Assembly: GCA_017607445.1 (NCBI GenBank)
Contig: JAEVHH010000002.1
Span: forward strand, 4,331,501-4,395,500
From: Histoplasma ohiense
Lineage: Eukaryota > Ascomycota > Eurotiomycetes > Onygenales > Ajellomycetaceae
Direction of reading: 5' to 3'
DNA: 64,000 nt
Shown here piece after piece: positions 22,717 through 34,708 of the stretch; the first letter of the stretch is position 1, and each line of letters starts with the position of its first letter. The notes beneath the pieces were generated by a model. It was given only the letters and a program-made list of their open reading frames with translations. It was not told where the DNA came from and did not search any database. The translations under genes were made by a program, and so were the position numbers.

Positions 22717-22801
22717 TTGATTGGCTCAGATGTTAGCAGGACTTGGCAGTAGTTCAGATTGAGTTAGCTCAAAGTGAAGTGGCTGAGTTTTACTGAGATA
22801 A
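22717..22801. repeat. Right terminal inverted repeat of T
   Basis: Its reverse complement begins TTATCTCAG, then CTCAGCC, TGCCAAGTCCTGCTAAC (22732-22748) and TCTGAGCCAATCAA, mirroring the left end. Confidence 0.8.
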
Positions 22802-22809
22802 TCTGTTCT
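22802..22809. repeat. Right target-site duplication of T (TCTGTTCT)
   Basis: Perfect match to 920-927. The E0 pol sequence continues from here (ATATTCTTGAGATTCAGTCAG), as in E2 near 16030. Confidence 0.85.
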
Positions 22810-25800
22810 TATATTCTTGAGATTCAGTCAGATTTTGTCTTCTATGTGGTATTGAATTGCAGAACTCTTTCTGATGTTTGTTTGATTCTTATAATCTTGC
22901 TGAGCACTGATCATTGAAGCTTCTGCTCATTTGTGAGCTTTCTTCAACTTGCTCATGATGTTCTCTGCTGTCTGTATGAGGCTGCGGGCGTGTGTGGTTT
23001 CTCAGAGAGTCTCAGAAAAGTCCAGAATCTCTAAGTTGTATTCATGTAGAAGAAAGAATGAGCTTATGCCTGTTGTAATGGAATCTCAACTGTTAATTGC
23101 AATCTCAGTATGTGGCAGCAGATTGCTTCAGTTGTCTTGTGTATAATTGCAGAACTTATGAAGAATGTTCTTTACTGTTTGTATCATTCTCTCAGTAGCT
23201 TCATCAGTCTCTGAATGATACACTGTTGATAACTTTTGTTCAATTCTTAGTAATTGACATATGTGGGCTCAGAGTGCACTGATGAATTGACTGTCTCTAT
23301 CTGACACAATGGATGAAAGCAGGCTGTGTATATGATAGAATGAGCTTCTGACAAAGATGTCTGCAACTACTTCAGCATTCATCTTGTCACAGAACTGTAG
23401 TATTACACTCTTACTGAGTTGATTGACAATGACTAGAATGTTTGTAGAATCTCCACTCTCAGACAAGGAAACTGCAAAATTGATAGCTATATTGCATCAA
23501 ATTCAGTTGAAGACAGATAGAGGCTTCAGTATCTCTTTTCAGTATTCATATTATGCTGTCACTGAGCTGCAGTGATCACAGTTATGTATGAACTGATGTA
23601 TGTTTTTTGATATATCTAATCAGTAGAATTCTCAGATGATGATGTTGTACATGATTTCATATTCTGAGTACTCAGTCATTGATGAGTCATGAATTTCTTG
23701 TATGATCTGTGTTTATAGAGATTCTGAATCAGAGATTCATTGCCTATCTCAAAAGTATAAACAGTTGTCATTGTTGATTGAATATGCTGAGATATTCATT
23801 CTTGAGTATACATCTGCAGGGAATTGAGATGCTTTACTTTGTATAGCTTTGATGACTTGCTGTCAGAATTCATCTACTTCTGCTGCTAGTCTTCATTGTT
23901 CTTCAAGTGAGGATTCTTGAGCTTGGAACTGATTGATATGTATACAGAGTTTGTCTGATTGTGTAGAACTTTCTATGATTGTGGAGTTGATTAATCAATA
24001 CTCTCAGTGTTTCCATCTGTCATCTAAGTCATCAGATGATATATCTTGTTCTTGATGAGACAGAGCATCTGCAAGAGTGTTCTCTACTTCAGATTGATAA
24101 TGAATTGTGAATGAAAAACAGCTAAGAAACAATGATCAATATATATGTCTTTTGATAAGCTTACAAGTGATTGTGAAGTATTCTAAGTTTTTATAATCAG
24201 TAACAATCTCAAACTTCTCAACACTCATAAGTTTGAACTTTCATTTCTTGAGACATTATATGATTGCTAGAAGCTTCTTGTTGTAGATCTTGTAGTTGCA
24301 TTTGATGAGTGACATCTTTTTTGAAATGAAGACACAAGATTGTAGAACATCTTCATTATTGTATTGCATTAGTGCTCCATCTACTACATAATTTGAGATG
24401 TCTGTTTTGAGAATCATATGCTTATCTGAATTGAATGATTGCAGTATTGAGATGCTTGTGAACATACACTTCAGTTTTTTGAATGCTGCATTCACTTTGT
24501 CAGTTCATTGAAATACAGTGTCTTTCTGAGTCAGATCTGTCAGTGATTGTACAATATTGAAGAAGTTTTTGATGAATCTTCAGTAGAAGTTGATGAATTC
24601 TAGAAAGCTTCTAGTCTTTTTTACTGAGACTGATGTCTCTCAGTTGAGAATTGCTTCCACCTTCTTAGAATCCATGCATACATCTTTTTCAGCTTCAATG
24701 ATGAATTCTAGATAGATTGTAGACTTGATCTTGAAGTTGCATTTGTCAATGTCCACTTACAGTTCAGCTTTTCATAGATGGTCAAGTATTTGTTGTATAT
24801 GTTTACAGTGCTCAGTGAGCAATTCATTGATGAAGATCAAGATATTGTTCATGTATGCTGAGATGATCTCATTGAGCAGATCTTGTAGAGCTCAGTTAAT
24901 GTATTTCTGAAATGTACTCAGAGTGTTTGCTAATTCAAAGAGGGTCACTGTCCATTCATATAATCTGTAATGTGTATGAAAGACAGTTAGTCATTTGTCA
25001 TCTTCATTAATTCTTATCTTGTAGAAGATTGCAGAGATGTCAAGTTTTGTAAATCATTTTGCTTTTTCTATTCATTCAAGCATTTCATTGATGAGTGGGA
25101 GAGGGTATCAATTCTTCTGTGTAATCTTGTTGAGTTCTTGATAGTTGATGCAGAATTGTAAGTCTTCTTCTGATTTCTTTGCAAACAGTACAGATGCTGC
25201 AGTGAGTGAGTTGCTAACATGAATGAAGTCTTTGTCTAGTAATTCATTGAGTGTTTTTTGTAGAATGAGAAGCTTGTTGTGTGACATGCTGTAGAGAGAA
25301 CCTCAGAGTGGTTGTGAATTCTTATCATCTTTCTTGATGAGCTCAATTGTATGATCTATACTGGGTTCTCAGTGAGAAGAAAGCTTTTCAGCTTCTTTCT
25401 TATTGAATATATCTGTGAAGTCTTTGTATAATTCAGATAGTTTCTTGCACAGTTTCTTGGAATTTTTGAGTTCTAACTTTTCTAACACTTTCTTGATATC
25501 TGTCATGCTAGCAGTGAACACTTGGATATTCTTCTTCTCATATGCTTGATGAGTTAGTAGTTTGTATGCTTCTGCTGATATCTGAGTGAGATCAGTGGTT
25601 CTATTGACATTCTTCTTGTAAACATAATCATCTTCTGAGAAAATAAGGCAGTGGTTGCATGTGTCCAACAAGGTTTCAAATTCTGTGAGTCATGATAGAC
25701 TGAGCATTAGATTGTACTCAAGGTTTTGTATTTCATATGTGTATATATTCTTTTTCTTGTGTTCTTCTATATTGACATTAAATCTTACCATGTTGTAGAA

Positions 25801-26010
25801 GGTGGATTCTCTGAGGCTGTCAAATCCACTGAGTTTATGCAGTTTGAGAAAGGAGATATGCTGGAGCTTATGCTTCTCAATCAGCTGAGTGTCTATAAGA
25901 GTGTAGTGAAGAAAATCACTGTCTATCATTGCTTGTACATTGACTAAATTATTTACAATGACAGAGATCATGATTGTGTTCACTTATATCTTCTGCTCAA
26001 ATCTTCAGCT
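22810..26010 (-). pseudogene. pol: E0 pol (protease, RT, RNase H, most of integrase)
   Basis: Homologous to E1 pol on the minus strand. The protease site is D-S-D in place of D-S-G near 25920. The RT catalytic box is Y-M-N-N (about 24846-24857), with both Asp codons changed to Asn by G-to-A. An RNase H piece is open at 24256-24495. Integrase core Asp: V-S-D-R-D near 23300. The integrase C-terminus lies across T at 542-927. Confidence 0.8.
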
Positions 26011-26042
26011 AACTTTTTGCTTCTTGAGCTCTTATCTGTGTT

Positions 26043-27056
26043 TTAGAGTGAGAGCTTGTCTTTTCCCTGTTCTTGTCTATCCACAGATGATGCAGTGTTC
26101 ATGTGTGTGGGGGATTTACTCAGAGTGATTGCATTTGAACATTGATTTGTGAAGTGCTCTGATTTGTCACAGCATATGCAGACTTCTCTGGTGATTCAGT
26201 TGATAATGTCCTTCTCTGAGACATTGAAGATCCTCAGATGGCTTGTGTTCACATGTGAAATTCAGTTCATTGATTCTGATTCAGAGATGGGGGATGCTGC
26301 AGAGTGGTTTGAAGTGTATGCATTTATTCAGTGAAATCCTCTACAATTTTGAAGCATGCAGAACTGAGACAGATTGTTGTTCAACAGATGAAGATCAGTA
26401 CAGAATTTGCTGTATATTGAGAGTTTTGAATGCTCTACACTTTGATTATGCAATTGAAAGTTCAAGTTTTTGAACAATATGTTGATCTTGATAACATTGT
26501 TCCAGTCTTGCCCATCTGCTTCTAGAAGCTTGTGATTGAATTCAGAAAGATAAGTTGTCAATACAACATTCATCTGATGAGTCTGATTTAGCCAGTTCAA
26601 TATTTTGGCTTGAAGTGTAGAATTGAGGAAGAGAAAGTTGAGTTGTTGGAAGACTAGCTCTGATGTATGCTGATGATTCTGACAATGATTCATTCAGAAT
26701 TGAAATTTTGCTAATGTGTTGTCATTCAATCTGCTATGAATATATCACATCTGATTGAATAGTGAGTCTATTGCTTGTCCATCAATGTTCAATTTGGTGT
26801 TTGCTTTCAACTTTCATGCAAGATAGAGTGCTAGATTTCTCTTGTATTTGTTGAGGATTGAGAGCTTCTCTCTTGAGAGCTTTTCATGAGGTGTGGGTGT
26901 AGAAGGAATGGTGAATACAGAAGTGCTCATCTCAGCAAGTCATCATTGCAATTCAGTCATCTGTAGCATCTGCTACTGAAGAATGCTTTGTAGATCTAAG
27001 TTATCATCCACTGTGTTTGGATGTGGCAGGTGTTTGTAGAATTGTTCATAGTTCAT
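26043..27056 (-). pseudogene. gag: E0 gag
   Basis: ATG at 27056 (minus), 381 bp from the LTR as in E1. The zinc knuckle reads C-I-C-C-x4-H-x4-C near 26140-26185. Open pieces such as 26328-26693 are separated by TGA stops. The end is estimated from the E1 gag length. Confidence 0.7.
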
Positions 27057-27437
27057 TTCAATGTCTAAGAATATGTAATAATAATATAAAAAAAAGAAAA
27101 GAAATACTTGTAGACACTCAGTTCTCTCACAGACACTATTCACAGTGTTGCAGTGCTAAGCTTGATCAAGCTTCTTTATGAACACTATTTGCAGTGTTAC
27201 AGTTCATAGACACTCAGATCTTGTAGAACACAGTTGATTGTGTTTTGAATGCTTAGACACAACAGTCTATATAACTAATAATAAGAACACTCAGACTCAT
27301 AAGAGATCTCTTGTAATGACTAGACACTCAGATCTGTAAACAACACACTTGAGTGTAAGAACTGATAACAACACACTTAGATGTAAGAACTAATAATAAG
27401 ACACTCAGATTTTAAATGCAGAAGAATCAATTTGTAA

Positions 27438-28034
27438 TGTAACAGATATACTTCAATTAACAATTTGATACTATTCTAATTACAGATTATGAATTGATTA
27501 AGAAAAGAAAGAGAAAAGAAATCAGAAGAAGAGATCATACAAAGAGAGTTCTTATAGAGAAAAGTTTGAGGTGGAAGAATATCAGAAGCCACTCCACAGT
27601 GAAGTGTGGAGTAGAAGAATATTAAGAGATATGTGTAAAAATCATTAGAAGCTATGCAAGTGCAGAACATGGAATGGGGGAATCATTGAGAGCTACACAG
27701 AAGAATCATTAGAGACTATATGAGCACAGAACACAGAGTGGGAGAATGTAAGAAGCTATGTGAAAGAATCATTAGAGACTATATGAGCACAGAACACAGA
27801 GTGGAAGAACATAAGAAGCTATATGAAAGAATTGTTAGAGACTACATGAGCGCAGAGCATGGAGCAGAAGAATGTTAAGAGCTACACAGAAGAATTATTA
27901 GAAACTATGTGAGTGCAGAGCACAGAGCAGAAGAACATTGAGGGTTACATGAGGTCACAACAGCCAGAAATGAGCGGGTGCAGAAGAGGAGTTGGTTGTG
28001 TAAGTTAATTACTAACAGATGCTAACTCATCACA
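27438..28034 (-). repeat. E0 5' LTR
   Basis: It is 597 bp, TGTAACAG...CATCACA, with five 63-bp-class units. The adjoining primer-binding region (complement of TTACAAATTGATT) pairs with the LTR after allowing CpG decay. Confidence 0.9.
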
Positions 28035-28430
28035 TCTCAGTTTATTGAAAAGGATTTTTCTGAGCTGTGCATTCACTTCTGACTCAATGTATGACTATTC
28101 ATGATGAGGCTATAGTGTGATTTCTGAGAGGACCACTGCTGCTGTGTCTGAAAGACTTTATAGTAAATGAAGAGAAATAACTTTTTCAGTTGATTCAAGA
28201 ACTGTCTGTACTTCTATCAATAGAAGAAAGACAGATGAGACAGACAAAAGAAAAGAGAAAAAATAAATGTTTTGAAAAGAAAAATAAAAAAAAGAGTGAA
28301 GAAAAGACTGTGTCATCTGTAGCATCTTGCAGTCATATAATTCAGCACAAGCTCAGAGAGAGAGAGAGGAGAAAGTATAACTGAGTCAGCATGCACACTG
28401 TACTGATTATATCATAGCTAGTTGAAACAG
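28035..28430. other. Unassigned stretch right of E0
   Basis: It holds a short Lys/Glu/Arg-rich open frame (+, 28190-28384) resembling the basic coiled tails of many transposase-like proteins, but no motif settles it. It may be the far 3' end of the LINE or the DNA into which E0 and the LINE inserted. The first five bases, TCTCA, would be the E0 duplication; the partner copy is outside the window. Confidence 0.35.
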
Positions 28431-28690
28431 ATGAATCAATTATGCTGATTGAATCATTTGCATCAGTTGAACTGATTGAACTGATTGAACTGATTGTATC
28501 AATTGTACTGTTTGTACTGTTTGTATCAATTGAATCAGTTGAATCAATTGTATCATTTGTGCTGATTGAACTGATTGAGTCAATTGTACTGATTGAACTG
28601 ATTGTATCATTTGTACTGATTGCATCAGTTGAATCTATTGTACTGATTGAATCAGTTGTATCAGATATTGTGCTATCTGTATCATCTGTA
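28430..28690. repeat. 9-bp minisatellite (TTGAACTGA / TTGTACTGA type)
   Basis: About 28 units of 9 bp with variants TTGAACTGA, TTGTACTGA, TTGTATCAT and TTGAATCAG. Because the unit is a multiple of three, several frames on both strands stay open, giving Ser/Thr/Asp-Ile or Ser-Val-Gln peptides. These should not be taken as genes. It may mark the LINE 3' end. Confidence 0.85.
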
Positions 28691-30536
28691 TAGACTTGGA
28701 ACTGCTGTGAGGGGCTGTCAGATGATGTGTGCTCAAACAGCTGCATTATCTCATACAGTGCTGTGTGTAGAACTGTGTGCAGTTAAACAGTTCTACAAAG
28801 TCTGTAGAGATCAGAGACTCTAGATAGACAACAGCTGTCACTCAGTTATATAGCTGTGCTGCTGATCTCTTAAGTCAGTGAGAGAAGTATTTCTGTGAGT
28901 ATCAACAGAGTATCAAATATTCTGAGTTTTTGTTGTGTTCACAGACACAGACAAGTCTTACATCTGCATATTGAAAATGTCTGTGATATCAGAAGAAGTT
29001 CTCATAAGAGAAGCAGAGTGCAAGCCAGCAGTGAAGAGTATACTGTAGCATAATAAACTCTGAAGAAGTCTTCACTTAGTATTTCACAGTCAGTCTACTG
29101 AATCTTCAGCTCTGATATCAGTCAGAGAGCTTTTCACAGACTCTGTTTCATCACTCTTATTCTGTTTTTTGACTGAGCTGCTTAATTACTGTGCAGATCT
29201 CACTGACTGTAAGTATGATCTCAAGTTTATAGACTGAAACTGCAGTAGATGAAATCATCTGCTTAGTCAGACAGTCTGCTTTCTCATTGCTCTCTATTCT
29301 CATATATTCAGAGACTCATTTCAGACTCATATTATGTTGTCTGAGAAGTTTGTGACAGTGGCTGTAGACTCAGTTTGAGAAAATTATCACACTGCTCTAT
29401 ATGTTTCAGATGACTGAGATGTTGTCAAGACAGAGTCAGATTTGAGAATTGATGCTGTCATCTATAATACAAAGTAGAAGCTTCACTGCACACTCTAATA
29501 CACAGCAGATATCAACTGCTTCAACATTGAAGATATATAATATAGAGCTCAGTGCAGCTGAGAAGCTGATCAGCTGTTTATTTCTCTGATAAATTATAAA
29601 GTTATAGCTCATCTGTCTGCTATTGTCAAGAATCTATTTCAATTCATCTGAAAAAACATATAAATCTGTTGAAGATTGACTTTCTCATTATTTTTTGAAT
29701 ATCTGAACAGTATTCTTTTTATCTACACTTTCTGTGAAATCTGTCTCACATTTCTCTGAGTAGTGTGGAATGATAAGTGTGAGTCTATTGACTGCAGACA
29801 GCAGTGTCTTCAATTTCTGAATTTTGATTTTCAGATATTATTGAGTTTCAGCTTCTCTTTCATATATGATTATTGAGAGAGCTATTTATGAAGTCAGTGA
29901 ATATCTTTTATTTATTATCTGAAGTTTTGTTGTGAAATGTATTTTGATCTTCTTCAGAGCTATCATTGCTGATGAAAGTTCAGCATTTCAGTATAGAGTT
30001 GTGATAGATGTTGTGTGAAAAATTGAAAGAACTTCTCTGACTGTTATGATAAGTATCTTTTCAACTGTTCTCATATATTATCTCAGACAGAAGCTGATTT
30101 CTCTACTTCTGTCTATGTATTTTACTGACTGTATGCAGTCATCATATCAGATCTCTGTGTTATAGAGCAGTAAGAAAACTATATAGATAGTGATTATCTT
30201 CTATAGAGCATCTACTGAGAGCTCATTTCTGATCTTCTCTAGACTTTGAATATACTGAGTCACAGTTCTTGTCTTTTTTGCTTGAGCAGAGATATATGAT
30301 CTTCAGATGAGTCTTTTGTCAAAGTGTACACTCAATCAGTGAAATACTGACTTCTATTCAACTGAGACAGTGACAGAGTGTATGATCAGATTCTCTGACA
30401 CAATTACTGATGATGCTTCATTGTATTGCTTTTTTATGAGATGAATTATTTCAAGTTTCTCTGATGTAAAAGTCATCTTGTTTGTCTCTTCTCATCTCAG
30501 AATACTCTGTATATCATGGCTGAGAAGAGTAGTATT

Positions 30537-30550
30537 GTTGTCAAGTGAGT
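30537..30550. repeat. Left target-site duplication of the SINE
   Basis: GTTGTCAAGTGAGT here equals 30936-30949. Without the insert the LINE RT frame reads on (T-H-S-L-D-N-N). Confidence 0.9.
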
Positions 30551-30935
30551 TATTATTATTATTCTTCTGTTATACTCGTATGCAAGCAGCGCTTATGACG
30601 AGTCCTTGTGTGATGTTAAATACAGGCAAGAGTTGGTTATACCGGAGGAATGCTTAGTGTTGAACAGTGCCAAGAATAACAAGAACATAGGAAAATTAAT
30701 GAAAGACAGAATTGATACATGCAATACAGATTTTCAACTCAGAAACAATAAGCTAAATCAGATAGTAGGTTCATCTGAAGGTATCTACTTGGCAAGTTCA
30801 CATCTCATTATTTTAGAAGCTGAGAAGTTGGCTCTGAATGTAATGTTGTCCCCTGTGGGTTTCAAACCCACGCACCCTGGGTCCCCACGCCAAGGCGCTA
30901 CCTGGTGGTCGCATTACCCATTCGGCCATCAGGGC
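30551..30935 (-). mobile_element. tRNA-derived SINE with intact CpGs
   Basis: About 385 bp on the minus strand. The 5' end is tRNA-like: GCCCTGATGGCCGAATGGG with an A-box-type TGGCCGAATGGG, then a B-box-type GGTTTGAAACC in a perfect 5-bp T-arm stem (GTGGG/CCCAC), and CAGGGG to pair with the start. A unique body follows, and an AAT-repeat tail lies at 30551-30563 (TATTATTATTATT on plus). A 14-bp duplication flanks it. It keeps about ten CpGs, while the LINE around it has none. Confidence 0.88.
30850..30935 (-). promoter_or_regulatory. Internal RNA polymerase III promoter / tRNA-related head of the SINE
   Basis: The A-box and B-box are about 45 bases apart in an ~86-nt tRNA-like head. The acceptor ends pair over five bases and the T arm is perfect, but I cannot place a clean anticodon arm, so it is not a tRNA gene. 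The long middle suggests a Ser/Leu-type ancestor; this is uncertain. Confidence 0.6.
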
Positions 30936-33099
30936 GTTGTCAAGTGAGTGTGTAGTCTGTCAAGTGTTCAGATCATCTGTATAGTCAAAGTGCAATTTCA
31001 GATTCTGCCACAGCAGCTCTGTCAGATACAGAAGAAACAGTATTAATGACAGAGAAGATCTCTGTAATGTATCATATTGCATCTGATATACTGCTGTAGT
31101 GATTCTCTTCAGCTGAATCTGAGCTCTGCATTCAGTGAGAAAGCTGTTGATGAGTTGTAGCAGCTCACATAGTCATCTCTATTGTGTCATCTGCTGAAGC
31201 AGCTTTCTGCACAGCACAGTATCAAAAACACTCTGTATATTTATTGTAATTATGAATATCTTCTTGTTTTGTGCAAAAACTGTCTTCATTTTATAAATAA
31301 AAGCAGCTATCAGATCTATTGCAGATCATCTGAGCAGTATCTTTTCATATTGTGAGCTGACTATATTATGAATAAGTGTTGTGTACATCAGTCATCTTAC
31401 AACAATATGTTTCAGCTTCTTGAAGATTACTGAGAGAAGAGTAATAAATCTTTAGAAGTGAATCAAATTTCTATCTCTTTTATCTATCTTGAATATCATT
31501 GTCATCTCTGTCAGCTTTCAGATTTGTGGAAAGTGGCAGAGTTGAAGACAGCAGTTGTATAGCTGCTGTATAAAAAGAGATATATACTGTCAGTATATCT
31601 TGAGCAGCTGTACTGTGATTCTATCTGTATCTGAAGAGATACTCTATACTTCAATAATATTGTGCTCTATCTTCTTCATCTTGACTCAGAGATCTCAGAG
31701 CAGGTTTTTCATATCATTTCAATACTTATCATTCAATGAATTGTATTTCAGATTATCAGCTGAGTTGTATTGCTTTAGAATGATTTGTTGAAGTATCTCA
31801 GCTTTGACAGCTGTTTCTTCTATAATCTGATTCTCAATCATCAGAGAGAATACTCTGAGATTGAGTTTCAGTTTATATCATACTATTATCTGATACAGAT
31901 CTCTGTCATCTCTGATTTTATTGATTATTTGTTTTCAGTATACATGCTTGACTTTGTGTACTGTGTTCTTGAATCAGTGCTTTGCAGTCTCTGTCTGATG
32001 AGTGATGAGCTCTTGATGTGCTCTTTGACAGTCTGCTGTTTATCAGAGAGCTGTAGTCTGTTTTTGTTGCACTGACTTATTGACTATCTGAGCTGCAGTC
32101 AGAAGATTCTGAATGAAGTGTCAGATCAAATCATCAAACTATACTGTGTTCTCAACTCTATCTGAGTAAGATATATTCATTATAAGATCTCTGATAAAAT
32201 CTGTAAAGAGCTTCAGCTGAAAGTCTGTGATCTTGATCTGAACTCTGCTCTGCTGTGTCTGAGATATTGTTGACAGTATAATAATTATAGACTGATGATC
32301 TGAGCTGCAGTGTAAATCTTAACACACTGAAGTGGAAGTAAAAATCATATTGAAGAAGATGAGATCAATTATATAATCTGCTGTATAAATTGAAACATTT
32401 ATCTCTTTCACAAAGTTCATTCTGTGTTCACTGATTCATTGAACAAGCTCTTCTTCTCAGTGCAGATTCACTGTCTCTGATTCAAAAACATTATATCATA
32501 CATTGAAATCTTCATCTATCAGACAGCAGACTGATGAACTCAAATTGATCAGATAATCTATAACTGTGTCTGTCTCAGACTGTCTGTACACATTGAGAAT
32601 GTGGCAGTCATTGACACTGATTTATAGCAGATCTCTGTTTTGCACAGATTGATGTTACTGTGTTCTTATCTTTGAATCTTTGTATATATATGTTATAATT
32701 CAGAGCCTCTTCTTCTCTTGCTGTTTCAGATTAGTGTCATCTCAGCAGTCTATGAATGTAAAACACTCATATGCTGAGTGATTAGAAGTCTTGATGTCAG
32801 AATATGTGTAAGACTTCTGTATACAGATCACTTTACAGCTCTGCTTGAAAGCAAGCTGTAAAGCTGCTGTGTGACAGAGAATTACTCTGACTGTATTTAC
32901 TCAGAAAATCTGCAGAGAATGATTTTTCTGCTGATTATTTCTACAGTATCAGCTGTGTTGCTGATGTTGATATTCTAGTATAAGAAGTTACTTAATAAGC
33001 TGCTGTCAAAGATCATCTACAGAATAAGATTGAAGAATTTCAGATCTGTTGTCTGCATGCTGAGATTAGACTGTTTTTTGACTATTTGACTGTGTTGTC

Positions 33100-34708
33100 A
33101 CTCTGCTGTGTGGACTGAGTGTTGTCTGATGCAGATCATCTGTCAGATGACATTCTCTTCACTGATGAAACTCTGAATAGTCATTCACTTACAGAATGCT
33201 AGCTCAGTGAGCTGTGTTGATTGAGTTGATTAAGTGAATGATATAGATATCATCACTGTAATCATTGATGCTGATTATATTGATGATGATTGCTGCTTCT
33301 GAGCATTTCTGTGACATCTGTTGTCAAGACAGTGGACAGCTGCTAGCTTCTTTTGAGTTAGATATCTGAGGATATTGTTCACACATCTGAGCACAGCAGA
33401 ACAGTGCTGATGCTCAGCTGAATAGAGTTGATAGCAGTTGATATATTATAATACTCTCTTATACTTCATATCTGTTGACTTCTTATGCTGACTTGTGAGC
33501 TCACTGCAGTTGAAGCATCTCATCAGTCACACACACTTTAATGAATGACAGTATCTCTGATATTCTGAGTTATGTCTCACTGTCAGAGATCTTTTCTCAA
33601 TGAGTCTGATTCTCTCACTGACATTGAAGAGTGAGAAGTCTTTCACTGAAATGAGAAAGAAGACAATTCATATAATCTTCTCTGTCTTGAAATTCACTTC
33701 ATATCATAAAAGTTGACAGTTCACTGATTTTATCTTTATCTGAGTCAGAATTTCTCTTTCAATTATTTTATCTATGAGAATTCTTACTTCTTCTCAGTTC
33801 TGAATAAATTCTGAAATCTCTGAGACAGTATAATTATATCACTGCTCTGATAGCTGAATCTCTATGATGTCAAGAACTTCACAGAGAGTAGTCACTGTTT
33901 TCTCAGTGATCAGAGTATTGTGTATATCTCTGTTGCTTAATGTGATTATTCAATCTATTCTGATGAATTTTATCTTTGATATATTAGCCATATTCTTCAC
34001 TCTCTGAATGTTTGCAATGATCATCTACTGCACAGTATATGACTACAGCTGAGTGATCTGTTTCTCTGATTGAAGAATGATGAGAATTTGTGAGTTCTTC
34101 TACTGCTTTGTGTTTTCTGTGAGACTTCTTGACTGACTGATATTCTTGAGCTGCAGACTGGCTCCACTAGCTCTGTCAGTTGAGAAAGTTATAATTTTGA
34201 CAGAGATAGCTTCAGAGAAGACAGAATTTTTCTTCTTCTGCACAATGCTCACTCAGATAGTTGACTCTCTCACAGTTGTTTTTGCTGAATTTGATTGTGA
34301 ATGAGTATCTGAGACAGCACTCTCTCTAAGAGTTGATACTGCACTCAAATCTGCTGTCATATATGTGATGAATCTTTTATAGAAGATTCAGACAAAGTTC
34401 TGACTGACTGACTATTTCTTCTTCTCAACTCAGCTGTTCAGAGTCTTTGTTAATCTAATGAGAGTTTTCTGCTGTAGATTTTGTTGCTGTTGAGTCTTCT
34501 CAAACTGCTTCTGTAGCTGAGAGATGACTGTGGAGATGCTGTCACTGACTTTTTTGAGAACTGAAGAAGACATTGTAACAGTCTTTCTCTGTCTTTTGCC
34601 AGTCTTTTCAGTAACAAAATTGACTGGTGACTTTGGCTTCAGTGATCTGATGTAGGCTGTGTTGATGTTTTTGGATGGATGAGAGAGCATTGAAGGCTCC
34701 ATGACCAC
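33100..34708 (-). pseudogene. LINE ORF1 (gag-like, nucleic-acid binding)
   Basis: It opens at ATG 34708 with 92 stop-free codons including a Gln-rich coiled-coil segment (Q-K-Q-F-E-K-T-Q-Q-Q-Q-N). Much further along (about 33540-33400) are decayed CCHC knuckles, for example R-C-F-N-C-x4-S-Q-H-x4 with the last Cys lost. ORF1 proteins of LINEs bind the element RNA. The downstream end is approximate. Confidence 0.6.

Larger units (their letters stand above)
928..22801. mobile_element. Candidate large DNA transposon T with DUF6589 and RecQ-type helicase genes
   Basis: The ends are inverted repeats: TTATCTCAG at 928 against CTGAGATAA ending at 22801, then a shared CTCAGCC block and an identical 17-bp inner block (1001-1017 and 22732-22748). 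An 8-bp duplication flanks it, and the host element E0 continues on both sides. The unit spans 21,874 bp. Removing nested E1 and E2 with their duplications leaves about 9.58 kb. Cargo: a DUF6589 gene (+), a helicase gene (-) and a third decayed coding stretch (+). Eight-bp duplications are known for hAT and KDZ/Zisupton elements, but I see neither family's transposase. It is not Helitron-like (it has TIRs and a TSD), and I see no tyrosine recombinase of the Starship kind. The DUF6589 protein as transposase is my inference. Confidence 0.8.
22802..28034 (-). mobile_element. E0: family-A chromovirus, right part (host of T)
   Basis: Together with 1-927 this forms one minus-strand element split by T. 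It carries most of pol, gag and the 597-bp 5' LTR. It is the most damaged family-A copy here, in keeping with its having been present before T arrived. Confidence 0.88.
28950..32960 (-). pseudogene. LINE ORF2: APE endonuclease, reverse transcriptase, RNase H
   Basis: Endonuclease: V-I-C-I-Q-K-S-Y-T-Y (about 32800-32826), where the catalytic Glu of Q-E-P-Y has become Lys; then N-V-Y-R near 32590 and D-F-N (32502-32510). RT: box Y-T-D-D at 30972-30983, then W-x-S-V-F-H-W-L-G-V-type thumb sequence near 30330. RNase H: R-I-E-S-N-E-K-A-D near 29265-29310, matching the N-E-x-A-D motif. Stops are mostly TGA, and at least one frame change seems to lie in the endonuclease part. The SINE splits the RT gene 3' of the Y-T-D-D box. 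Confidence 0.7.

Noticed and set aside
928..22801. T as a Starship or Helitron
   Set aside because: No tyrosine recombinase (DUF3435) or Rep/helicase fusion is seen, while TIRs and an 8-bp duplication are present.
28342..28746. Open frames on both strands with Ser/Thr/Asp/Ile-rich or Ser-Val-Gln repeats
   Set aside because: They come from the 9-bp minisatellite, whose unit length keeps several frames open. No domain and no conserved start.
30850..30935. A genuine tRNA gene
   Set aside because: A- and B-box and T arm are good, but the anticodon arm is not clean, and the unit is a SINE head with body, AAT tail and 14-bp duplication.
30606..30947. 113-codon plus-strand open frame
   Set aside because: It covers the SINE, which is in the minus direction and carries a Pol III type head. 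The frame is open by chance because the SINE is not mutated.
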